Of a stretch of DNA of 64,000 nt, positions 55,101-64,000 are shown piece by piece. Origin of the DNA: Pogona vitticeps (Eukaryota; Chordata; Lepidosauria; Squamata; Agamidae); the NCBI RefSeq assembly GCF_051106095.1, contig NC_135784.1, forward strand, positions 148,401,428-148,465,427, given 5' to 3'. How positions within the stretch are numbered: the first letter of the stretch is position 1; each line of letters begins with the position of its first letter. Position numbers and translations under genes: made by a program. The notes beneath the pieces were generated by a model. The model did no database searches. It was not told the DNA's origin and saw nothing but the letters and a program-made list of their open reading frames with translations.

Positions 55101-58100
55101 AGCTTGATTCTGGACAGATAAAGTCATAACCTCTTAGATGCACACATAATATGTAAGATGGATATGAAATGATGCCACTGTGGTGACTGAGAGAATCATG
55201 TCCCATTTGCACCCATAAAAATGCTGTAGGGGATAAAGCTGCTGCTTACATAAGGCCTCAGATCAGGAGAGTACGGAGAGTAGAGCCAGAATGGCCTTGG
55301 ATCTGCTAAAGCCATAACCTCTTATTTCATCAGGGAGGCAGCAGGGGTGAGTTCTGCTGTGTCCTTGGAGCTGACGCTAGTGTCTTTCTCATTGCAAGTT
55401 CATTGTTTCCAAATCCTTGATTAGAATTTGGTGGGGAATATGTTTGACTCTGCACACCAGTAATGTCTGCATTCTGTCCTGTAGATCTTTGGCCATTGGA
55501 ACCAAAACTGGATACAGACTGTTTTCCTTGAGTTCTGTGGAGCAGCTGGATCAAGTACATGAAAGCAGTAAGTCTGTTCTGTTTTGATATTATTATTATT
55601 ATTTGATGGCAGCCTTTATTCTGCATTACAACATGTTTTAATCTGCCACAAAAGAGCAGTTCCATTTTATTTTCCCTACTAGAAGGCAGATGGTATCTCT
55701 TGGCTTTTGCCTTGTTGTTATTCAGACTCCGGAAAATGCCACTGTGTTAAAGAGACAGCTGCATATAAAAATAATGTAAAATAAAGCACTGTTGCAAATG
55801 CCCTTCTTGATGGCACTGTAATCAGAAAGCTGAGCTTGTTTTCAGGAACAGTTCAGTGTCACTCATCAATGAACTGGAGTAAGTTGATTTTCAGTAACTG
55901 TAGTAGTTCAATCAAAGTTTTCTAAATATGTCAGAATTACTATTAAAACAAATAGGTATGATAAGTACTAGGAAAGTACAGTGGTGCATTAATGTAAGTC
56001 TGAGAAGGGAGAAGGGGCAGGCTGAGAAATATTCATATTTAAAGCAGTGACCTTTCTCCTGCTCATCTCTATCATAACAATAAGGAGATTGAAAGGTTCA
56101 ATTTTTGATTACAGTATTTAGATTTTAGTTGTTGCCCAAACCCAGAAGAACTGTGATTACTAACTGTAGTGTGACTAACTCGGGTGAAATTGCAGGTGTT
56201 GATTCCAGGAGCCTGTCTTAGGAATTCCCTCATGAGCATTATTCCACTCCACACACACAAATATTTTGGTGTGTCACAGAATGCAAGAAAGAGCAAATGA
56301 TCAGATACATCCTCTTCTTTTGAAGCATTCAGAGCTGTTCTGTAAGCAGCAGAAATGAATTAATCTGCCAACTGGGTGTGTAATAGACAATGTAATGATC
56401 CTAGTAACTTTTCAACAGGTTTTCCCTACCTGATTTAACTGGTGAACTAAAGTCTTTGCAATATTCTTTGTAGTACAGATAATATATTCTTGCATTTGGT
56501 GTATAATTATACAGTACCATTGTTATCACAGAGTAGTAAGGAATGAAATCCTGCAGAGGATGGTAAAGCTGAAAGAATAGAACAGGCTGCAAAGAAAAAT
56601 AATTTTTTATTAGTCGGCCTTGCTTTTGTGTTATCCCTTCATAGGAAACTCCAGTTGCAAATGCTTTAGAACTTTTAATTAATCAATCCAGGCTCTTATT
56701 AGAGAAAACATTATTTCTTTGAAAATCTTCCAAGATGCAAATGTTATAATCTTATGAGGTTTCCTCAAATGCTGTGGAGCTTAGAGGAGGACATGCTCTT
56801 TATATTTAACTCAGATTTAACATTCTGTAGCTCATTCTTGTCATTTCACAGCCTATCTTTAGTAGCCTTCCTTTTGTGGTTCTTTGGTCATTTAGTGGGA
56901 TAAGGATTGATCATTCTGATCACTCACTGGATTAGGTCTGTGCTGCTTTATATTTCAGAAAGATCCACATACCCTTGCTTAATCTCTCCTTTCCAAGGCT
57001 CAGGATTTCCAGGAAGCCATAATGGGTAGCAGTACTAGCAACATAATACGGTGGTGCCTTGCTAGACAGTTACCCCGCATGACAGTTTTTTCACTAGACA
57101 TTGACTTTTTGCAATCGCTATAGCGATTCGCAAAACAGTGATTCCTAGGGGAATTTCGCTGAACAATGTTTGGTCCCTGCTTCACAAACTGATTTTCGCT
57201 AGATGACGATTTTGACAGCTTCCTCCGCGCTCGCAAAACAGGTGTTTTCAGGACCTAAGCTTCGCAAGACAGCGATTTAAACAGCTGATCAGCAGTTTGC
57301 AAAGCGGCTTTCCTGTGACCGATCTTTGCTAGACAACGACGATTCTTCCCCATTGGAACGCATTAAACAGGTTTCAATGCATTCTAATGGGGAAATGCTT
57401 TTTGCTAGACAATGATTTTGCTAAACAGTGATTTCAGTGGAACGGATTATCATTGTCTAGCGAGGCACCACTGTAATCCTGTTGTGCTTCCAGATCTACT
57501 ATATGCTGACCTTCTGCTAATGGCTTTGGCTTTGTATGCCACAGAATTCTTTTCTTTTTGAAGAACTCATAGTCTTGTGACAAATACAGAGAAGATTTTT
57601 TTCAGTACTGAACTTTTAGAAATGTATTCTCGAAGGCTGAGTACTCTCGATAGTTGAGTATTCATAGTTGAGTATTCTCAACTATCCCACAAACTGCACC
57701 AGAGCACAGAGTTCTGACTGCTGTCCTCTGAAGATGCTGGCCACAGAGACTGGTGAAACGTTAGGAAGAAAAACCTTCAGAACACAGCCAAACAGCCTGA
57801 AAAACCTACAACAACCATCTTTTAGAAATGACTGAACCAGAATTACAGTTTCTGGCAGAAAGAAGGAATCAATACACAATGGGTTTTCTGTTTCCATGAC
57901 ATGCTTCACATATTGCAGTGATAGTCAATAACATTTCATTTTGAAGACTTCTTAACACAGACTTCAAAGAAGTTGCATGATTCTCCTGTTTTCATGCAGT
58001 GTAGCAACCAAATATATACCTTTATGTGGTTTTAATATACCTAATGTGATTTAAACCTGTGTTGACTATGCCCTTAGGTAATACAGTGGTGCCTTGCTTA

Positions 58101-61100
58101 ACGGGCGCTCCGTTTAGCAACAAAACTGCATAGCAATGAAGATTTTGCGATCGCAAAAGCGATTGCATTGTAATGTTTTAAATGTTTTTTTTTCACTTTG
58201 CGATGATCGGGTCCCTGTTTCGCTTACCGATCATCGCAAAGCGACGATTTTAAAACAGCTGATCGACGGTTCCAAAATGGCCGTCGGGTAAAAAAAATGG
58301 CCGCCCGCTGTGTTTAGGGACGGGTTCCTCGCTTAAGAGGCAGCAAAAATGGCCGTCGTATGGAGGATCTTTGCTTTAAGTTGAGTTTTAGGCCCATAGG
58401 AACATTAAACAGGTTTTAATGCGTTTCTATGGGCTTTTTAAAATCGCATAGCGACGAAATCGCTTAGCAGCGATTTTTGCTGCATGGATTAACATCGCTA
58501 TGCGAGGCACCACTGTATGTTGCAACTTTATTTGTTTGTTTGTTTGTTTGTTTGTTTGTTTATACCCTGCCCATCTAGACCAGTCTATTCTGAACTAAAT
58601 TGCAATTATTTAGTCCAGAATAGCCTGAGCTGCCAATTTGTGGTGTCCCATAGTTCATCCATTCTACTTTGCCTTCTACACCATTGTTGAAATTCTACTT
58701 GCCCTTCCCTTTGCTGTACTTAACACTTCTTTGTCCTTTTCAGCCATTATTCCTTTTTCCTATAAAAGGATATGTATTTCTAGTATTTGAAAGATTGTAG
58801 CCTAGTTTTATGTATATACACTCAAATATGTCAGTGTGGGTCACCACGCGGTTCATGGTGGCACTGCGGATTAAACCACAGACACCTCTGTGCTGCAGGG
58901 TCAGAAGACCAGCAGTTGTAAGATTAAATCCACATGAAGGAGTGAGCTCCCGTCACTTGTCACAGCTCCTGCCAACCTAGCAGTTGAAAAGCATGCAAAT
59001 GCGAGTAGATAAATGGGTACCACTATGGTAGGAAGATAACAGTGTTCTGTATCTAAGTCACACTAGCCATGTGACATTTAAACTGTCTACGGACAAACGC
59101 TGGCTCTATGGCTTGGAGACGGGGATGAGCACCACGCCCTAGAGTCTGACATGACTGGACTAAATGTCAAGGGACACCTTTAGCTTTACCTATGTCAGTG
59201 TGGTATACTGTGAATGAAATATGTGTATATACTGCATGCAGAGACTTGTATTGTTAGCATTTGTAATGGCTGTGTTTGGATGCATTGATAATGTGCTCTA
59301 GGAACAAGCCTCTGGTGCAACCATTTTGAGGATAATGGACATTTATTCTGCTTTTGATTTACAATAGTTTAGTTAGTATATCATTTAAGCATTAAACTGT
59401 GCTTAACTATACAGTGGTGCCCCGCACCACGACAATAATTCGTTCCCCTGAAATCGCTGTTAAGCGAAAACATTGTCCAGCGAAAACAGTTTCCCCATTG
59501 GAATGCATTGAAACCCGGTTTAATGCGTTCCAATGGGGAAATTACCTTGTTGTCCAGCAAAGATTGCCCATAGGGAATCCATTTTCCGAGCGCCGATCAG
59601 CTGTTAAAATTGCTGCCCTGTGAAGCATGGGTCTGGAAAACACAAGACAGCCATTTTGCGGAGCCAGAAAAATTGTCGTCTTGCGAACAAACGGTTCATG
59701 AACCACGGACCTCATCGTCGTCAAATGAAAATCCCCGTAGGAAACATTGTTTTGCGATTGCTATAGCAATTGCAAAAAAGTCATCGTCCAGCAGATTCAT
59801 CGTTTAATGGGGTCGTCGTCATGCGGGGCACCACTGTAGTTAGTTGAAACAAGCAAGTTTATTAAACAGTGCATTAAAGTTAGTTTGTTTCTAGTAACCA
59901 TAGTTGAAATAAACCAGTTTTTCAAAGCTCAGACAACATGGCAAGCTGTACTTAATGTAAAATCTGGGTGAATGCTGCATTAGAAGAGGAGGAGTTGAAG
60001 AACACATGAATCCAAAGCTTTCCTCAGTTTGTTTTCATTATGTCATACTGTTGCTTAGTTTTGCATCTGAATCAAACTGTTGAGATTTCAGTGGAGGCCA
60101 AGTAAGAGAGATCTGAAATAGTTTAAAATATTAACCCTAGTTGTGAAATGCAGCTTCAAGTTGTATTCTGGGACCTGTTAAAAGTGCTGTGGTCCATACA
60201 TGACTTAGGCAGATATTGTAGTTTAGTTATTTGGCTTCAGAGCTGGAGGTTGAGAGTTTGATTCCCCACTGTGTATCCTTGACAGGGGCTGGACTCGATC
60301 CATAGGGTCCGTTCCAGCTTTGCAGTTCTAAGATGATGATGATGATGATTCCCACTTAAGCATTGAGGGTGCAGTTAATTTTTAGCAACTTTCAAAGGAG
60401 ACTTAAATGGCCTCCTTAAGAAAACTACTCTTCGTTGTTGCTGAGGGCATATTGTCTGACTTCCAGCAGAAGTAGCCAGTAGGAGCTATCTGCAGAGGCC
60501 AGTCTTGCAGATGATGGTAATTTTGAAGCTGAAACTAAACCTGAAAAGGATAGAACAGACAGACATGTGGCTGGAAAGAAAAATACATTTTTTTTATCAG
60601 TGGACCTCTCTTTTGTGCTGTCCCTTCATAGGAAACTCCTGTTTCAAATACTTTAAACTTTTTATTAATTGATCCAGACAACAGACTTCATCACTTCAGA
60701 AAAGCCAAGGCAATTACAGCTGGGTCATTGGCCAGGACCCCATTGTTCCAAGTCTGAATGTACAAGGGATTTATTTGCATATTAAAAGCCCCTCATGCTG
60801 CTCCCTAGCCTACAACTCCTGAGTTAGCAGATGGACACAAAAACAGTTTTGAAATCCAATCCCTCTGCTGGGGGGTTGTAAAAAGCCATTTTGGACTCAT
60901 GTAAATGAGACACGTTGGGAGCAGCTGTTAGAGACGATAGCTTAGGTGCAAGCAAATGCTGGGATCGGGGCCAAAGAGAAGAATTTATCATTGAGTGCCT
61001 GCTGTGTAAACTGACCTGGACATTTCCTCTTTTCTCTAGCTCTGGCTTAAGCCTTCTGACAGGAAGACCAGGTCATCCCTTCCAACAGAGGCTGTCAAAC

Positions 61101-61727
61101 AGAAAAGTGATAGATGGTGCACATTCTGTCCCTTCCTTCTGGAAACCCATTTGGTTTCCTTTCATTCCACAGAAGCCTCTGTCACCCTGCCTCATTTTAT
61201 CAGCTAACAGTATGTACTGGAACTTCCCTCCCTCCCCCTTTTTTTTGGGAGGGGGGAGCTGTGTTTTCCCTGACTAAGAAGAACAAAAGCACCTTTAGAA
61301 CTTGATATGCACCCTGTCCCCCTAAAGTAGCATATATATAAAAGCATTCATTCTCATACAGATTGCAAAACACTGAATCATCAATTATATTGCATTTTTC
61401 CAAAATATTAGCTTCACATCATAGAATTTGATGTTCTATATATATATATATAAGCATTCATTCTGATACAGATGATACAGATGGCAAAACATTCTGATAC
61501 AGATGGCAAGACACCATGAATATATATCCATTCTTTCTCTTTTATTTTCCACTCCAGATGAAATCCCAGATGTTTACATTGTAGAGCGCCTCTTCTCTAG
61601 CAGCCTGGTAGTGGTGGTGAGTCGCACAAAGCCACGGCAAATGAATGTTTACCATTTCAAGAAAGGGACAGAAATCTGTAACTACAGTTATTCTAGCAAT
61701 ATCCTCTCCATTCGGCTCAATCGGCAG
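43034..61727 (+). CDS. WIPI1: WD repeat domain phosphoinositide-interacting protein 1 (5' part, first 3 coding exons)
   Basis: WIPI1 is a PROPPIN: a seven-bladed beta-propeller that binds PI3P and PI(3,5)P2 on phagophores and endosomes and supports autophagosome formation. Exons 43034-43101, 55485-55567 and 61558-61727 join in frame (68+83+170 nt) to 107 residues. These start [20 protein letters not shown] and continue [20 protein letters not shown], then [20 protein letters not shown] and [20 protein letters not shown], ending [10 protein letters not shown]. This is the first part of the propeller; the lipid-binding FRRG motif is in later exons outside the window. An in-frame TAG three codons before the ATG supports the start. 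The N-terminus is a few residues shorter than in human. It diverges from PRKAR1A, as in mammals. Other WIPI genes differ in the N-terminus and exon 3 sequence. Confidence 0.96.
43605..43745 (-). repeat. tRNA-derived SINE, antisense
   Basis: GGGGATTCGAACCCAGATCA is the complement of a good tRNA B-box. ATCACTCTATCCATTACAAC is the complement of an A-box region. The tail side contains GGGTTTTCAAG, as in the copies at 44795 and 48302. Confidence 0.65.
44795..45025 (-). repeat. tRNA-derived SINE, antisense (same family as 48302)
   Basis: Shared words with the copy at 48302: GTCAATTCTGAC, CCCTTTTCAGGGTTTT, AGAAGTGGTTTACCATTCCC and GGCTCCACAGCCATTGAGCC (reverse tRNA head). The two copies are similar along about 230 bases. 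Confidence 0.7.
48302..48540 (-). repeat. tRNA-derived SINE, antisense (same family as 44795)
   Basis: GCCATCAAGTCAATTCTGAC, CCCTTTTCAGGGTTTTCTAG and AGAAATGGTTTACCATTCCC line up with the copy at 44795. The right end reads GCTCTGCATCCAGATAAGTA and corresponds to a tRNA-like head on the minus strand. Confidence 0.7.
48760..51096. mobile_element. Tigger-like non-autonomous element 6 (2337 bp) filled with a chain of palindromes
   Basis: The ends CAGTGGTGCCTCGCATAGCG and CGTTAAACGAGGCACCACTG are flanked by TA (48758-48759, 51097-51098). The outer about 100 bases resemble the sister MITEs. The interior is GC-rich and built of adjacent palindromes. Examples: 48858-48903 (21-bp arms, 4-base loop), 48921-49009 (18-bp arms), 49018-49066 (about 16-bp arms), about 49107-49205 (arms near 50 bp around GGATCCGATCC), 49338-49369, several at 49735-50290 around GGCCGGTTCCCCTTGCA, and 50457-50522. 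A 124-bp unit is repeated three times at 50577-50930. Long open frames here (up to 291 codons) reflect the repeat and are not genes. Confidence 0.88.
50577..50930. repeat. 124-bp tandem repeat of palindromic units (3 copies)
   Basis: Starts at 50577, 50701 and 50825 (GAAGGGGAATCCCGGCGGTG each time). Each unit contains two palindromes, one on GACCCTTCGGAAGGGTC and one on CCCCAGCTGAG...CTCAGCTAGGGG. The third unit diverges near 50905. Confidence 0.9.
51525..51690 (+). repeat. AT-rich interspersed repeat, copy 1
   Basis: Runs of TTTAAAT and GATTTAAATC words ending TTGATTTTTAAAAAATCCAC. A second copy in the same direction lies at 52685-52835. The family is unknown to me. Confidence 0.5.
52685..52835 (+). 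repeat. AT-rich interspersed repeat, copy 2
   Basis: The same TTTAAATCA/GATTTAAATC composition, ending CACTGATTTTTATCCACACT, as in the copy at 51525. Confidence 0.5.
53123..54015. mobile_element. Tigger-like MITE 7 (893 bp) with tandem-repeat cargo
   Basis: The ends CAGTGGTGCCTCGACTTACG and AAGTTGAGGCACCACTG are flanked by TA. The interior at 53440-53660 has about four units of roughly 50 bp, each carrying CCATTTCCRATGGGTCTTGG. Shorter units of about 35 bp (TGCATTTCCGATCTG type) follow to about 53800. The 236-codon minus-strand open frame here is a by-product of the repeat. Confidence 0.85.
55485..55567 (+). CDS. WIPI1: WIPI1 coding exon 2
   Basis: 83 nt encoding [20 protein letters not shown] then LDQVHES, with split codons at both ends (Thr at the start, Asn at the end). 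The acceptor is TCCTGTAG and the donor GTAAGT. This is the first blade of the propeller. Confidence 0.95.
56545..56705 (+). repeat. unclassified repeated segment, copy 1
   Basis: Similar to 60503-60685 in the same orientation. Shared words include CCCTTCATAGGAAACTCC, GCAGAGGATGGTAA-like text, and TTTTAATTAATCAATCCAG against TTTATTAATTGATCCAG. Confidence 0.55.
57049..57473. mobile_element. Tigger-like MITE 8 (425 bp)
   Basis: The ends CGGTGGTGCCTTGCTAGACA and GTCTAGCGAGGCACCACTG are flanked by TA. GCTAGACAACGA-type words replace TTAACGATG near the ends. The shared palindrome CCCCATTGGAACGCATTAAA ... GCATTCTAATGGGG is present. Confidence 0.87.
58084..58515. mobile_element. Tigger-like MITE 9 (432 bp)
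   Basis: The ends CAGTGGTGCCTTGCTTAACG and GCTATGCGAGGCACCACTG are flanked by TA. The interior holds GCGATGATCGG/CCGATCATCGC and the shared hairpin GCCCATAGGAACATTAAACA ... GCGTTTCTATGGGC. It resembles MITE 2 in detail, including AAAATGGCCG words. Confidence 0.88.
58527..58605 (-). repeat. (TTTG)n with L2/CR1-like 3' tail, antisense
   Basis: Tandem TTTG units are followed by TATACCCTGCCCATCTAGAC, the complement of a GGTCTAGATGGGCAGGGTAT LINE tail similar in layout to the L2 tail at 16284. Confidence 0.55.
58840..59190 (+). repeat. Sauria-type SINE (tRNA head, BovB-like tail) with 13-bp TSD
   Basis: The head CACTGCGGATTAAACCACAG is a tRNA-like A-box region, with ATTAAATCCACA at the B-box place. 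The body includes GGCTTGGAGACGGGGATGAG and TAGAGTCTGACATGACTGGA. The tail is CACCTTTAGCTTTACC. The 13-bp direct repeat TATGTCAGTGTGG flanks it (58827-58839, 59191-59203). Squamate Sauria SINEs are mobilised by BovB-type LINEs. Confidence 0.88.
59412..59836. mobile_element. Tigger-like MITE 10 (425 bp)
   Basis: The ends CAGTGGTGCCCCGCACCACG and CATGCGGGGCACCACTG are flanked by TA. The shared palindrome CCCCATTGGAATGCATTGAA ... GCGTTCCAATGGGG is present at about 59490-59540. Confidence 0.87.
60221..60350 (+). repeat. tRNA-derived SINE with GAT microsatellite tail
   Basis: The B-box-like GAGAGTTTGATTCCCCACTG is followed by GGGGCTGGACTCGATCCATA and CCAGCTTTGCAGTTCTAAG, then GATGATGATGATGATGATT. 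The head and body are in the order typical of tRNA SINEs with a LINE-like tail. Confidence 0.65.
60503..60685 (+). repeat. unclassified repeated segment, copy 2
   Basis: The direct-orientation relative of 56545-56705, about 4 kb away in the same intron. It includes GTCCCTTCATAGGAAACTCC and TTTATTAATTGATCCAGACA. Confidence 0.55.
61558..61727 (+). CDS. WIPI1: WIPI1 coding exon 3
   Basis: 170 nt completing Asn and then [40 protein letters not shown] and [16 protein letters not shown]. The acceptor is CTCCAG and the donor GTAAGG, ending in phase 0. The sequence is almost the mammalian WIPI1 text as I remember it. Confidence 0.97.
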
Positions 61728-61823
61728 GTAAGGGATCTCAGCCTTTGTTCACTCCTAAGTTGTTCACATGTGTGATCAGAATGCTGTTGCTCACTGTTAC
61801 ATACAGCACTGATGTTACCTGTC

Positions 61824-64000
61824 TGTCATGGGTTTGGAGGGAAAGTTCCATCCTATGGGGAGTGGAAGGCGGGACATCAGGAGGAGGGGCAGTACTGTAT
61901 ATATATATGTGAAGCCTGTGTGGAGAAGTTTAGTAGAAGGAGAAGCTGGGAAGAAGAAGCTGGTGTGGGAGTCTGTGTGTCAGACAGGGTACTACTGTGT
62001 GTCAGTCAGTACCAACCTGATCGGTTCAGGTGTCTGTATGGGTAGCCAGAACTGATAGGTTCAGGGTCTGTGCTTTATTTAAAGGTGTTCTGTGTGAACC
62101 AAAGTGGTGTATGTATGACTGAGACTAAGCCACGTTACTGTATCTTATTCACTTGATCATTTTATTTTCCCTGTGTGTTATTTAAATAAACCTTATTCCT
62201 TTATTTGTTAAAAATCCATTCCTGGTCTGTGTGACTCCTTACAGGGAATGGTTGGTGGCAGCTTAGTGAAAGTGTGGCATATCCCAGTAGGTCTGGGTTT
62301 GTCACATTGATTGGTGTCCAGCGTGTGGGATACGACTGGTCCAGTTGTCCAGTGGTCCAGCAAAGCCTTGGCAAGTGTGCCCAGAGCAAGGGGGGTCTAG
62401 TCAGGGACAATCTGAGAGCGCGTAGGTAATCTTCTAGGCTTACCTCACGGGGAGGTAGGCTAGTGGAAGAACGTGTAACCTCAGATTGGTGGGACTAGAT
62501 TAGGGAGCTCTGAGGCAACCTGTTTTGGCGGGAAAAAGCTGAGGCAAAGCTGAGTGAAATAGCAGTGATCTAGCTTGTCTGCTGAGAGGCCTAGCAGAGG
62601 GGGGTGGACTCTGGCTGGCAACAGTTGCAAGTTAGTGCTGAAAGAACAGCAGCAATCTATAGAAGGCTGGTTCTGAGGCAAAAGAAAAAAAAAAGTGGTC
62701 GCTTTATTTTGAGGCTTGACTTTTGAAAGCAGCCTGTTCTGGGGGGGGATTATGCCCTTGACTCGAAGCCAAATGGCGGAAATGGGTGAAGTGAAAGACC
62801 CACAGGTGGACCAAGGTTCTGAGGATGAATTTGGCTCAGTGCAGGATGAGAGCACGGGAGAACAGAACCCAGAACTCAGGAAAATGCTCATAGCCCAACA
62901 ACATGAACTGAGGATGAGGCAATTGGAAAAAGAAGAAAGAATAGAGGAAAGAGAGAAACAGAGACAATTTGAAATGGAATTGGAGAGAGAGAAAATTGCT
63001 CTGGAAAAGGAAAGGATGGCGTTTGAGTTAAGAAAATTGGAAATGATGAATCAGAACAATAATAACAATAGAGATTCTGAGGGGGGCCAATTGTCTAAAA
63101 CTGACCTGAAGAAATTCCCTGTGTACCACAAGGGAGATTGCCCTGAGGTGTTCTTTTCCCTCGTGGAAAGAGCGTTTGTGGACTTCTCAGTAAGGGAAAC
63201 TGAGAAGATGACCATTATGCGATCTTTAATCAGTGGCAGCCTGGCAGAAGTCTATGCAGAGATGCCAGAGGAACTGCTAAAAGATTTCGCAGAGTTTAAA
63301 AAACTGGTGTTTGCCAGACATGGGATAAATGCGGAACAGCTGAGGCAGAGATTCAGGTCACTCACAAAGAAACCAGAGCAGACTTTTACCCAAGTGGGGG
63401 CCCAACTGGTGAGGCTGCTAGAGAAATGGCTGTCGCAGGAGGGGACAGAGACCTTCCAGCAGCTCAAAGACCTGATAGCGCTGGAACAGTTTTATTCAGT
63501 CCTGCATGGGGAACTGAAGTTCCAGGTGAGGGAAAGGAAACCTAGATCTGTGGCAGAAGCTGCCGAGATCGCAGATTTTATTTCCCAAATAAGAAAGCCC
63601 TTAGGTGAGGGGAAATCTGTAGGTAAACCTAAAGAAACCTACAGCAAGTACTCTCAGGGACCAGGAAGAAACCAGCAAGTGGGAGGGGCCCATGGTGAAG
63701 GGAAGCCCTCAGACATGAAACCAAGACCTCAGATTTTGGAGGGAAAACCAAAAACAGATGAGAAAGACTCCAAATACAGCAGAAAATGTTATTTCTGTCA
63801 AGGAAAGGGCCATCTAATCTCAGAGTGTGAGAAATTAAAGCAGCTAAAAGGAAATGTGCCTCATGAGTTGAGTGGAACCAAGCCAAAAGCTGTGTTCTTT
63901 GTCCAGAAAGAGCAAAGCTCCTTGTCACTGAGGGAGCCTGTTGCCATGGCTACTCAATCTGGAACAGTTACATCTGCTGATCAGGCTGAGGAAAATGGTC
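61824..64000 (+). mobile_element. Ty3/gypsy LTR retrotransposon, 5' part (5' LTR, primer site, gag region)
   Basis: A likely 5' LTR at about 61824-62306 begins TGTCATGGG, ends TTTGTCACA and carries a polyadenylation signal at 62185-62190. A candidate primer-binding site starts at about 62312 (TGGTGTCCAGCGTGTGGGA). After a leader, a gag-like region runs from 62752 to the window end: an acidic N-terminus, a charged coiled coil (about residues 45-105), a capsid-like part resembling the SCAN-related gag of gypsy elements, and one CCHC zinc knuckle (CYFCQGKGHLISEC, about 63789-63830). The visible part looks whole. pol and the 3' LTR are outside the window, so its age cannot be judged from an LTR pair. 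It lies sense in WIPI1 intron 3. Confidence 0.75.

Larger units (their letters stand above)
43102..55484 (+). other. WIPI1: WIPI1 intron 1
   Basis: A 12.4 kb intron. It holds three SINE copies (43605, 44795, 48302), Tigger-like MITEs at 48760 and 53123, and a pair of AT-rich repeats (51525-51690, 52685-52835). The stretches 45540-48300 and 54020-55480 show nothing that I can classify, apart from a SINE-like patch near 54331-54400. Confidence 0.7.
55568..61557 (+). other. WIPI1: WIPI1 intron 2
   Basis: A 6 kb intron with three Tigger-like MITEs (57049, 58084, 59412), a Sauria SINE (58840), a tRNA SINE (60221) and two related segments of unknown nature (56545, 60503). A repeat of a type frequent in squamates spans about 57597-57790 (GAAGATGCTGGCCACAGAGA ... 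CCTGAAAAACCTACAACAAC). The stretches 55600-56540 and 60700-61550 show nothing else that I can name. Confidence 0.7.

Noticed and set aside
55975-56000. ACAGTGGTGCATTAATGTAA as another MITE end
   Set aside because: It resembles the start of the TIR for about 11 bases, but no matching right end or body was found nearby.

Overview
The window looks like nuclear DNA of a squamate reptile (lizard or snake); the species cannot be named from it. Two conserved vertebrate genes lie head to head: PRKAR1A on the minus strand (coding exons between 1721 and 22392, the last exons beyond base 1) and WIPI1 on the plus strand (first three coding exons between 43034 and 61727, the rest beyond base 64000). The same pair is neighbouring and divergent in mammals. 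The squamate call is an inference from the repeats: BovB LINEs of several ages, a Sauria-type tRNA SINE, an L2 LINE with a long open frame, many TA-flanked MITEs, a Tc1 element, hAT MITEs and a Ty3/gypsy element.

Layout. 1-22.4 kb: PRKAR1A coding exons 9 to 2, with introns full of LINE, SINE and MITE copies. 24.5-26.0 kb: CpG-rich PRKAR1A promoter with two perfect cAMP response elements and three good candidate splice donors for untranslated first exons. 26-42.4 kb: intergenic, with no supported gene but several datable insertions: a Tigger-like MITE, a Tc1 element carrying two nested insertions, a hAT MITE, and an L2 LINE with a 717-codon open frame. 42.4-43.2 kb: WIPI1 CpG-rich promoter and exon 1. 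43.1-61.6 kb: WIPI1 introns 1 and 2, holding five TA-flanked MITEs, tRNA-derived SINEs and a Sauria SINE. 61.8-64.0 kb: the 5' LTR and gag region of a Ty3/gypsy element lying in the sense direction in WIPI1 intron 3.

Function. PRKAR1A encodes the type I-alpha regulatory subunit that holds protein kinase A catalytic subunits inactive until cAMP binds. Two CRE palindromes in its promoter suggest feedback control. WIPI1 encodes a PI3P-binding beta-propeller of autophagosome formation. The promoters are about 17 kb apart, so they do not share a compact bidirectional promoter.

The most unusual structure is a 2.34 kb TA-flanked transposon at 48760-51096. Its interior is a chain of back-to-back GC-rich palindromes. 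The same chain design, with unrelated sequence, recurs in elements with different terminal repeats (37080-37651, about 10872-11320, and 17065-18025). This points to a shared process that builds hairpin chains inside DNA transposons of this genome.
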